A DNA stretch of 64,000 bases from positions 36,224,019 through 36,288,018 of the forward strand of contig CM049306.1 of NCBI GenBank assembly GCA_026874595.1, in the 5' to 3' direction. Under the pieces are notes generated by a model. The model had not been told where the DNA came from. It saw nothing but the letters and a program-made list of their open reading frames with translations, and did no database searches. Below, in pieces: positions 48,641 to 58,699 of this stretch; within the stretch, counting starts at the first letter, position 1, and each line of letters begins with the position of its first letter. Source of the stretch: Sipunculus nudus. Taxonomy: Eukaryota; Annelida; Sipuncula; Golfingiida; Sipunculidae. Position numbers and translations under genes: made by a program.

Positions 48641-50239
48641 ACTCGTCGTTGTATATTATTTAATCCGCCGACAATATCAGAATTTTAGTAACATCACAAA
48701 TAACGAATACAAGAATCGTGCAGTGCACCAGGTTCTTATGCATTTTACATATACAAATTATTCAGTAACCCAACTTAACTATCATGTTAATAAAAATCCC
48801 TTATTTTTGTGGGTCTGTTAATACATTAATTGCTGCGTATCAAATGCTTTGCCTTCTACACCTGATTTAAGCGCCATCTGTTGAGGGAAAATGCTACTAA
48901 AAAAATTTCGGCCCCGTCCGATGTTGCAGTGTGATGTCAGTAAAGTGAATATTGATACACTGTTTTTGTTTATGTGCTTGAAAGTAAAGTTTCCTATGAA
49001 AAACCAGTGGAGAGCAATGTTAATTTATTGTTTTACTGATATCTCTAGCAAATGGTGTGACTACGGAACACATTTTACTCTCTCATCATGTATCACGTAT
49101 ATAAATGCTCTACTAGCGTTGACACATCACGAAATTTTCGATGTTTTATTAAACGTGACTGAAATATTTCTTGTTGTCAAATTAGGTTTCTTTTACAAAT
49201 GTGGACATAACATACACTCATTTTCTGTAAATTGATAAAATATACGTATCACAGTATGCTACCAAATACTGTAATACATTATGCATATTTAGGCGATGCA
49301 TGACCAATACTGTTAATTTGTTAAGCACTATGCTGGAGCGAGTTGCAATGTAATGTGTGATATGTTTATATATGTATTTTCGTGGGTTAAAATTTAAAAG
49401 AAAAGAAAAATTTATATGTGTACATTTAAAACTTATATAGTAAATAGCCTAAGTAAATAGGTCTTGGGGTTTAATCATATTGAAAATGATTGCCACAGAT
49501 ATTCTGCAGTTGTCACAGGTTTGCTGGAAACGAATCCATGGTATTTCATATCAATAAAACACACGACCGTTGTTAAGAAATAAAACCCGCCCATCTCTCG
49601 TTGACAAATAACAACTCAACCCGGTTTGGAGACTCCGCAAGTAAGCCTGTGGCAGAGGCCCGTGGTTAGACTGGTACCCCGCTCTATCATGGTTCGCTAT
49701 AAATCATATGATCAATCTTAGATTGGCTGAAGGCCATAATATAGTCTCTTAAGCCCCTTTCACACATTCACGTCTCATCGTACGTCTGGTCGCTTTTCGC
49801 CACGTTCTCGGAGAATGTGCGTGGTCGTGGAGGTTGGAAATGGTCTCCGCCGACGTACGCTCATTGTTGGTCCATTGTACGTTTTCATTACGTCCAGTAC
49901 GTTCGACTTACGACTGGATCGCGAACATAAAGGTGCGTTCCCCGTGCGCTTTTAGTACGTCCACAACGCCCCTTGTACGATATTCTTACGTTTTTAATAC
50001 GCTTACTGCGATCATTTTACGTTGTATCACGTCAATCTTACGATTGATTTACGAGTGTACTACGTGTTTCGCGATCGTAGGACGCTCAATACGTTTTTTC
50101 TGCGTCTTTTGTACGACTTGAGTAGCGGGTATATATAAACCCAGGGTGTTTTGAGTAGCTCTCATTTTCCATTCTGACTTCAGATTTTTGGCAATATATG
50201 TGGCAATATAAGACACAGGTTTGTGGCAATATATGTTAC

Positions 50240-51143
50240 CATTCTGACTGATTCGATTGCTGCAGAAGACCTCGTCTTGCATGTTTTAACGGAGGAGATG
50301 AAAAACGAGGGTAAACGACGCGAGTGGTGGGTGAGGCCTTGGCTGCAAACCATAATACTCTTCGGCAAGTAGGAGCAGCTGATGATTGAACTGGAGATGG
50401 CTGACCATGCCAGCACTGCCTCAAAGCTTGAAGCTTGCCTGCACCGTCAGGTTCTTGGCTACTGGCTGCACATACAAGTCTCTGATGTACAACTTCCGAG
50501 TGGCGCACAACACTCTTGCACTGTTCACACCGGAGGTGTGTGAAGCAATTATTTCGGAATATGCTAATGAATTCCTTGCCATACACATACCACCAACCAG
50601 GGTTGGCTAGACATTTCTGGACTTTTCTCCAGAAGATGGAATTTTCACCACTGCCTTGGAACTATAAACCGCAAACATATCGTAATCTGGTGACCTTCGA
50701 GAGGCGGATCAACATATTACAACTATAAGGGCGTCAGTTCCATTGTTTTGATTGCCCTTGTTGATGCGGACTACTGATTCATTTGCATGAATGTCGGTGC
50801 TAATGGATCATGTAAAGACACTTAGATATTCGGGACCTGCGAACTCAAGACTACAATAGAGGATGGTACTTTTGTTTTCACTCCACCCACACCACTACCA
50901 GGAGAAAACTAGGATCTACCCGATTTTATTATCGGAGATGATGCTTTCCCCTTGAGGACCTGGCTTTTGAAGCCCTACAGTCGACGAAATCTCACAGATG
51001 AAGACCGGATATTTAACTACAGGCTTACTAGAGCCAGGAGAGTGGCTGAGAACGCCTTTGGAATATTAGTGCAGCGATTTGCCTGTTTGTTGACTATACT
51101 GAAACTGTCTCCAAAGAAATTGGAAAGTGTAACTATGGCTTAA
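50240..51143 (+). pseudogene. HARBI1-like Harbinger transposase pseudogene
   Basis: Harbinger transposases cut DNA with a DDE nuclease. One frame retains family landmarks: RREWWVRPWL (about 50316), TINRKH (about 50661), NYKG, ALVDADY, VGANGSC, FIIGDDAFPLRTWL, KPYSRRNLTDEDRIFNYRL and AENAFGILVQRF (about 51045). In-frame stops occur at 50370, 50691, 50775, 50823 and 50910, so it cannot make a full protein. The first catalytic Asp (TIDGKH in the family) has become Asn at 50667-50669; the Asp at 50817 and Glu at 51048 remain. The frame is kept over about 480 bp, so most damage is by substitution. The Asn and Glu positions are read directly; their catalytic roles come from the family. Confidence 0.88.
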
Positions 51144-51199
51144 CCCTAACTTTTAGGGTAAGGTTTTAGTGTTAGGGTTAGGGTTAGGATTAGGGTTAT
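51140..51199. repeat. Interstitial telomere-like repeat
   Basis: One TAACCCTAAC followed by four or five (T)TAGGG-type units, including GTTAGGGTTAGGGTTAGG. The two strands of the motif face each other across about 20 bp. It starts at the end of the transposase pseudogene. Confidence 0.75.
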
Positions 51200-52959
51200 G
51201 TATCAAACTATCGCTGTATCAATTACACCCACTTTTAACTCGTTATTACAAATTAAGTTATATTGTCGTCCATTCAGAATGCCGTCCAACCCGAAGTCGT
51301 CCACCTGGAATGTAACCTATTTATTAAGGTATTACTCGCACCCTGTAGGAGCTGTTCCATGGCTGCAAGTGTTTCCCAGAACGAATTTTTTTTTAAAGCT
51401 AAATTTCAGTTCATAACAAGAGACACTAAACAATAATAATTGTTGCTGTTTGAACTGTGGTTTTGTAAAATATGCTAATATTGGAAGTTGTGTAAAATGT
51501 AAATAATTTTGTGATATATCATAATTAAAAGTTAATTGTGCATCTGCCTTTTCAATAGAAATTATTCCTAAAATATATCCCTTGTCCCATAGTCTAAAAT
51601 GTAGTCAGAAGAGGTAAATATTAAATATAAAAATTACAAATTTAGTTATATAGTTCAACAGTTGGTACAGGATTAGAATATCTTATTGGTAAAAATGAAA
51701 TAATATTCGGAAGCAGAGAGCATAAAATGCGATAATGTAATTGCTCACAGTTATTTAATAAACACATGCCAATTAATCTTAGTTATTCATGTTCCCCATG
51801 TTATGTTTATATCCTTTATGTTTTTTTTAATTAGAGGGTCTTTCCTATACCTGGCAACTGTCACACTAATGAAAGGTGATGTAACCAGTTGAAAAAAAAG
51901 AAAGAATGAAAATAGTATATTTATATAAATATATATTATTTTGTTCTAAACTACAATTAATTATAAAATTTCTGGGTATTGTGGAATAAGGATTTGGGAC
52001 CAAGTTAATGAATTATTTTGTTACGTTTCTATATTTGGAATTTACTTTTATTACAACTATTTATTTAAGTACAACATTACGTCGACAAGACGTAGTAGGA
52101 ACTTGCTGAAAACGTACAACAGACGGCAAGAACGTACACAGAACGTGAAGAGAACCTACTTGGGACTTCCTGGACGTAAAGAGAACGTGAAGAGAACCTA
52201 CTTGGGACTTCCTGGGCGTAAAGAGAGCGTATTGAAAACGTAGAGGACGCGCTGAGGACGTAGTAAGAGCGCACAATGAACGTAGTATGGACGTACAATA
52301 GACGCTGAGAGCGCAGTCAAGAAATGGTGGCGACCAATCGCGTTCTATGTTCGTCCTTCGTACGTCCTTTGTACGTCCACTACGTTTTTTGTACGTTTCA
52401 TACGTTCTGAAGTACGTTTCGACACGTTTGCCGCGATCGACCGCGCTCAAGTTTTACAGGAAAACTTTGTCGTAGAGGGTTGACGATCATTGCGACCTGA
52501 CGACGACCTCTGGAGACTAATGTACGTTCAACACAGCGATCACCGCGTTTCCCGAGAACGTGGTGATCGTAGTGGCTAGAACGTGTGTGTGTGAAAGGGG
52601 TTTTACACAGACACACGGTGGCGCTCCGCAAGGCTAGGCCATAATAGAACGGGGTACCAGTCTATACTTTGGGAACCTATTTCAATTATGCAGCGACAGG
52701 TGGCACTACTGATGGTATCGGTAGCATTTAACCGAAAGTGACTCGCCAGTCATATTGTGGTTTGTTACCTGGCTGTTAATTTGAATAAATCGTATATAAA
52801 TCCTTTTACCGTAAACACAGCGTTCAGCTACAAATGTAAATCAGACAATATATTATTTACTTTAAATGCGATTTTTAATCGTAAAAGAATATCTTCCAGA
52901 AATTTCAAATTTCAATAGTATTTCCAAACGTAAACGGTATATGCATCTTCCGTGTAACG

Positions 52960-52966
<7 letters not shown>

Positions 52967-53029
<63 letters not shown>
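52967..53029. repeat. TA microsatellite
   Basis: About 31 dinucleotides, followed 45 bp later by a GA array. Confidence 0.95.
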
Positions 53030-53033
<4 letters not shown>

Positions 53034-53071
53034 CTTCTTGGGTTTAACATCCCCTTTCTAAAATCCTGGAT

Positions 53072-53073
<2 letters not shown>

Positions 53074-53134
<61 letters not shown>
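53074..53134. repeat. GA microsatellite
   Basis: About 30 GA dinucleotides. The Arg-Glu and Ser-Leu open frames across it are artefacts. Confidence 0.95.
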
Positions 53135-53138
<4 letters not shown>

Positions 53139-56079
53139 TATTGAAAACGTGTCCTGCGCAATCCAGGATAGCAGACTAAGGACAGGACGGGTTAAGTGGT
53201 TGTATACCAACCGGACGAGGTTGTTGGTTTGTGGCCAAAAAGTATCAGTTATAACCGCCATGAGACCTATAAGTCTAAAATACACAAATTTAATCTGCCC
53301 AGTGTCTTCCTTCCTGTCCCGTGTCTGGTGACATTTAATCTAGGCGGGGCAAGTTGTGGTTCAAATCTGACAATTTTAGGCAATTGTGTTACTACTATAT
53401 GTTGCTACGTTCATGCAATTAAAAATTCCAGTCGGTGCGATAAGATCAAACACAAAAACGTTAATTCACGCAAAACCATATTGGTATTAACTCTCTACAA
53501 TAACATTGATAGTGGCATAAAGGAAATGAACCCTAGTATTGTTTTTTTAACCCTATATTGTCATGCAATCAGAAGTACCTTTGACATTTCTAAGGCAACA
53601 ACATCTGGATATTTAATGCGCGTTATTGTTATCATCATAAAGTTTTACAGCCAGATTTATTAAATTTGTTTCCGTACTAACTGTTCATCTTTCTTTTACC
53701 AATGGTATATTTGCATTCTGTACATGTAATAATGCATTTTGCTAAAGCAAAGGGGCACGCACCACCAGGTTTTACAGTCCAGGAATTGATTTCTGTCTGG
53801 GCTCAAAAATCGTTCAACCCACCACAAAGCCAAGGTCTGACTTGGTATTATGACAGCCTGACACCTCCTGACCATGCACTGCTCACATTAAATTGTGGTA
53901 TTGGGGTTGTGCTTCTGACAGTTTTGTAGCCGGATCATTATATATAGAGAGAGCTTCTGGATGTAAAGGGGTTGGATGATATAAACGGCAATAGCTTAGC
54001 TTCTACTTAACCTATTATTATAACTGAAGCGTTGAAGGAAAGGTCTTTTACGGGCGTAACACCATATTTTTTTTCAAATAAAACATTTTTATAAGTCAAA
54101 ATGGCACGTCGATCCAATAAATATTTTAGAAATGACCTTTGGCATCAAACTTTAAATTGGTCCATCAAACTATGAAACTTTATCGGGAAACTATACATTC
54201 TGATAGTAAAATAAAATTTCTGTCCTTTTTCGACTATTTCATTTATCAGTTTGACCTAATTTGTTTCACATATACAGATGCAGGTTATTTTGCATGTGTG
54301 TACAGTTTTCTTGGTTTTTTTCCATATTACTATTGTTTGAAATGATGAGATGAGAATAAACTAAATTTCTTGGTAACCATCGTCATCTTTACCACTAAAA
54401 GAAAAAAGGATTAAAGGTAAATGTGTATGATAATATCTCCTTTAATTAAAAAAATCAATCTGACGGTACCAACGAGTCTATATAACAGAATGGGTTTATA
54501 TATTAAACAGTTATTGTATATAGAAGAGGACATTTCAAAGTTATAGCTTGTTTAAATCCCACGATACCTGGGACAATTGAAATCGATTTGATATCATGTC
54601 AGCTGACTTCCAGACGGAATATTACTTCTCCGGTATAAATGTATTTTTTTTAAATTGTTTGACTAGAAATCTGCATTCTAAGGAACGCAACTCTCAGTCA
54701 ATTACGAGGTCTCAATTGTTGGATGTTCCCAAAACCGTGTGTGCATTCACTTAATCGGCCCATTTTCTCTACTGTTTTCTGGGTTGGCCATGCCTACAGG
54801 GGTGTATAGCTAATACATTCACGTCATACATGCTTGATCTTTCTTCTTCAGGTGTTCCTGAATGATGATATGCTCAGGAGAAGAGACAATGAAATCAGGA
54901 AATCTGTTTATGATTTTTAATTATATGAAAAAGCTGGTTTATTTTATTCACATATTTTCTTTATTCAGAAAACGATACACAACGTAAAAAGAAGCGAGTC
55001 GTCAATACATAAATCGGATATCGCCTTACAAGCTGAATATGTAATATACGGCAGCCTGCCACCCAAACGTCGATTCCGAATTAACGGAAGACGTTGAGGT
55101 AGCATTACAAGGTATATAGGGTTTGGATCAATTCTAGTATGAGTAGACGTGCACGCCATTCCAAAAGTGCCTTTTCATCTTCATCTTGTCGAACTCTCAC
55201 TTTTCCAAGGGTAAGACAAAAGTGACGTTATTCTGTTTGGAAATATAATAAATATTATACTCATGGTTGACTTACTAGCTTGTATTCATGCATCAATTTT
55301 TACTAACGGGCTGGTTTTACTCAGAAAATTTGTCTTTCTATCCGTCATGATGGCTTGACAGCGAAGACTGCGGTAGCCGAAATATCTTCAAACTTCAGTT
55401 CTCGCCGCCGAGGTTACCACTAAAAATTTTGTGTAACAACATTTTTCTTCTTTATTAAGCAAATAAAACATGACCATATAACCCTCTGATGTCAAATACT
55501 TCCACACAGGTAATATTTTGATCTGACCCTTAATTGAAACGGGTGTTCCATTATGATTTTTATCATGACTCGTAGACCCTTATCAGTTTATTTTAAAAAA
55601 GGCCTGAAAGTCATGTTGTCATGGCTAATTAATACCAAGCCCATGCATGCACATTTTTAGAGGAAAATCTTAAATCCCTCCCTTCCCTTAAACAATAAAA
55701 GAGAATATATTAAATTTATCAAATTGACGTTTTTAAAGACTGTGTAGAGAACTCTTTTTTCTTGAACTGGCGTCACTACACTCCTTCCAGAATAAAATAA
55801 CAGGTCATAATTATTATAATCTAACAAAGTAATACAATCAAGTGTGTCAGTATATCAGACATTTTTATGGTTTATACCCCACCCTCAGTAACAAAGTGCC
55901 TAATTTCAAGGGATTTAAAGGCGTCTAGTCATTATCATTCTGATTTTTTAATGTTGTTTGGAGATAAATTTTCATAATTTAACAACTTAATACAGTAACA
56001 TGCTCATGCGTTTTCTCCTGTAATGAACAAAATGACTCGGTTACTCAATAACATACGTTTGATTATATCACACACTCAT
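53135..56079. other. Intergenic region, no supported gene
   Basis: A 75-codon open frame at 53702-53929 is somewhat GC-richer than its surroundings, and an exon-like segment lies at 54852-54920. Neither is recognisable. The rest is AT-rich DNA. Confidence 0.4.
54852..54920 (+). other. Orphan terminal-exon-like segment
   Basis: A pyrimidine-rich acceptor TTCTTCTTCAG is followed by an open stretch VFLNDDMLRRRDNEIRKSVY ending two codons later at TAA (54918-54920). The amino-acid composition looks protein-like, but I do not recognise it and no upstream exon could be linked. Confidence 0.25.
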
Positions 56080-56499
56080 GTAGTAGTAGAATAACTGCTC
56101 TAACCCCTCCTTATGTACAAGTAAATAGAAGAATAACTGCTCTAAACCCTTCTGATGTACAAGTAAATAGAAGAATAACTGCTCTAAACCCTCCTGATGT
56201 ACAAGTAAATAGAAGAATAACTGCTCTAAACCCTCCTGATGTACAAGTAATTTAGTAGAACAACTGCTCTAAATCCTCCTGATGTACAAGTAATATAGTA
56301 GAATAACTGCTCTAGCCCCTCCTGATGTACAAGTAAATAGAGGAATAACTGCTCTAAACCCTCCTGATGTACAATTAAATAGAAGAATAACTGTTCTAAA
56401 CCCTCCTGATGCACAAGTAATATAGTAGAATAACTGCTCGAAACCCTCCTGATGTTCAAGTAAAATAGAAGAATAACTGCTCGAAACCCTCCTGATGTA
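56080..56499 (-). repeat. 42-45-bp minisatellite, left arm (inverted)
   Basis: About nine units of the type AATAACTGCTCTAAACCCTCC TGATGTACAAG, the reverse complement of the right-arm unit. The arm ends in a short TA array. Confidence 0.9.
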
Positions 56500-56514
56500 T
56501 ATATATATATATAT

Positions 56515-56575
56515 ATTAGCAGCATTTCAGCAAGGATTGTCAACTTGCTGTAAATGCACTGTCATCATGCAATGC
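56515..56575 (+). repeat. Spacer segment duplicated from (or to) 58611-58669
   Basis: GCAAGGATTGTCAACTTGCT and flanks recur at 58620 with few changes. Here the reading frame of the exon-like copy is not kept. Confidence 0.75.
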
Positions 56576-56583
56576 CTTATATA

Positions 56584-58110
56584 CCAGGAGGGTTTAGAGC
56601 ATTTATTCGACTTCTATTTACATGTACATCAGGAGGGTTTAGAGCAGTTATTCTACTGCTATTTACTTGTACATCAGGAGGGTATAGAGCAGTTATTTAC
56701 TGCTATTTACTTGCACATCGGGAGGGTATAGGGCAGTTATTCTACTGCTATTTACTTGTACATCAGGAGGGTATAGAGCAGTTATTCTACTGCTATTTAC
56801 TTGTACATCAAGAGGGTTTAGAGCACTTATTCTACTGCTATTTAATTGTACATCAGGAGGGTATAGAGCAGTTATTCTACTGCTATTTACTTGTACATCA
56901 GGAGCGTTTAGAGCAGTTATTCTACTCTTTAATTGTACATCAGGAGGGTGTAGAGCAGTTACTCTACTGCTATTAACTTGTACATCAGGAGGGTTTAGAG
57001 CACTTATTCGACTGCTATTAACTTGTACATCAGGAGGGTTTAGAGCACTTATTCGACTGCTATTTACTTGTACATCAGGAGGGTTTAGAGCAGTTATTCT
57101 ACTGCTACTTACTTGTACATCAGGAGGGTTTAGAGCAGTTATTCTACTCTTTTAATTGTACATCAGGAGGGTGTAGAGCAGTTATTCTACTGCTATTAAC
57201 TTGTACATCAGGAGGGCTAGAGCAGTTATTCTACTGCTACTTACTTGTACATCAGGAGGGTATAGAGCAGTTATTCTACTGCTACTTACTTGTACATCAG
57301 GAGGGTTTAGAGCAGTTATTCTACTCTTTTAATTGTACATCAGGAGGGTGTAGAGCACTTATTCTACTGCTACTTACTTGTACATCAGGAGGGTATAGAG
57401 CAGTTATTCTACTGCTATTTACTTGTACATCAGGAGGGTTTAGAGCAGTTATTCTACTGCTACTTACTTGTACATCAGGAGGGTTTAGAGCAGTTATTCT
57501 ACTCTTTTAATTGTACATCAGGAGGGTGTAGAGCAGTTATTCTACTGCTACTTACTTGTACATCAGGGGGGTATAGAGCAGTTATTCTACTGCTATTTAC
57601 TTGTACATCAGGAGGGTATAGAGCAGTTATTCTACTGCTATTTACTTGTACATCAGGATGGTGTAGAGCACTTATTCTACTGCTATTTACTTGTACATCA
57701 AGAGGGTTTAGAGCAGTTACTCTACTCTTTAATTGTACATCAGGAGGGTGTAGAGCAGTTACTCTACTGCTATTAACTTGTACATCAGGAGGGTTTAGAG
57801 CACTTATTCGACTGCTATTAACTTGTACATCAGGAGGGTTAGAGCACTTATTCGACTGCTATTTACTTGTACATCAGGAGGGTTTAGAGCAGTTATTCTA
57901 CTGCTACTTACTTGTACATCAGGAGGGTTTAGAGCAGTTATTCTACTCTTTTAATTGTACATCAGGAGGGTGTAGAGCAGTTATTCTACTGCTATTAACT
58001 TGAACATCAGGAGGGTTTAGAGCAGTTATTCGACTGCTATTTACTTGCACCTCAGGAGGGTTTAGAGCAGTAATTTTTTTATTTACTAGTATATCAGGAG
58101 GGTTTAGAGA
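56584..58110 (+). repeat. 45-bp minisatellite, right arm
   Basis: About 34 units such as GTACATCAGGAGGGTTTAGA GCAGTTATTCTACTGCTATTTACTT. Each unit holds a small hairpin, AGCAGT-TATTCT-ACTGCT. Because 45 is a multiple of three and the unit lacks stops in one frame, open frames read VHQEGLEQLFYCYLL repeats; these need not be genes. Confidence 0.92.
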
Positions 58111-58234
58111 AACAGTTCATATAATTTTTTTTATGTCATTAATTTATATTCAATCATTCTCTTCTTATCATATAATTATAATTATATAAAATTATAAAAA
58201 ACATTGATCAAATGTTGTGTTTCTCATTCGAACT

Positions 58235-58266
58235 CTCTCTCTCTCTCTCTCCCTCTCTCTCTCTCT
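58235..58266. repeat. CT microsatellite
   Basis: CTCTCT run with one interruption. Confidence 0.9.
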
Positions 58267-58601
58267 CAAACTCGGATTACAAAGAATAATCATGGATGTC
58301 TATGTTATTCTGTTTCAAACAAAAAGACACAACAGCGCTGGATTTTGAGAGATCTTTTATAAGAAAAAATATGTACAGGCAATGATATTGCATACAAGGG
58401 TCACAGCCAACCCACACTCTATAATCCTAAAAATATATGTACAGTATGCTGCGGATGTGAACGTCATGAATATGTTCGATGATTATATGATAAACATGTA
58501 TTTACAGACATTAAAATTTTGTGAATGAATCTTGCAAACATATGGTGTTATCTATCTGTACACAAGTGAATAAACATAGACAAGCAATTATCTACTTTCA
58601 G

Positions 58602-58699
58602 GTAACATGGCAGCATTTCCGCAAGGATTGTCAACTTGCTGTGAATGCAGTTATCATGCAAGCACGTGAAATATTTAAAAGGACCTTAACAATGAGCAG
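58602..58699 (+). other. Exon-like segment, unassigned
   Basis: Acceptor TATCTACTTTCAG and donor AGCAG|GTGAAA flank a 98-bp open stretch reading VTWQHFRKDCQLAVNAVIMQ then AREIFKRTLTMSR. No family is recognised. Part of it (58611-58669) is repeated in the spacer of the inverted minisatellite at 56515-56575. Confidence 0.3.

Larger units (their letters stand above)
49752..52602 (+). mobile_element. PIF/Harbinger DNA transposon, decayed, 2851 bp
   Basis: Terminal inverted repeats begin A(G/A)CCCCTTTCACACA and are flanked by TTA on both sides (49749-49751, 52603-52605). Inside each end is a long sub-terminal zone (about 49775-50115 and 52075-52530) crowded with TACGT/ACGTA motifs. Between them lies a degenerate Harbinger-type transposase. 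The right zone contains a 42-bp direct duplication (52142-52225). No Myb-like second gene was recognised. Confidence 0.88.
49669..52663. mobile_element. Small TA-flanked TIR element interrupted by a Harbinger insertion
   Basis: Inverted repeats GACTGGTACCCCG(C/T)TCTAT at about 49669 and, in complement, ending about 52663, each next to TA. Without the inserted 2.85 kb the element would be about 145 bp, the size of a Tc1/mariner-type MITE. Superfamily is inferred from the TA dinucleotides. Confidence 0.65.

Noticed and set aside
48891-49235. 114-codon open frame after the bZIP gene
   Set aside because: AT-rich, hydrophobic and Phe/Ile-heavy with no family resemblance; probably untranslated or intergenic.
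52061-52450. 129-codon minus-strand open frame
   Set aside because: Lies in the ACGT-rich sub-terminal zone of the Harbinger element; repeat-driven.
53702-53929. 75-codon open frame, slightly GC-rich
   Set aside because: Not recognisable and no splice partners seen; kept only as a note within the intergenic entry.
56226-56976. Open frames of 78-140 codons with 15-residue VHQEGLEQLFYCYLL repeats on both strands
   Set aside because: The unit length is a multiple of three without stops in one frame; no start context, no splice signals, and other units shift frame.
56080-58110. CRISPR-like array
   Set aside because: Units are head-to-tail with no unique spacers, and the genome is eukaryotic.
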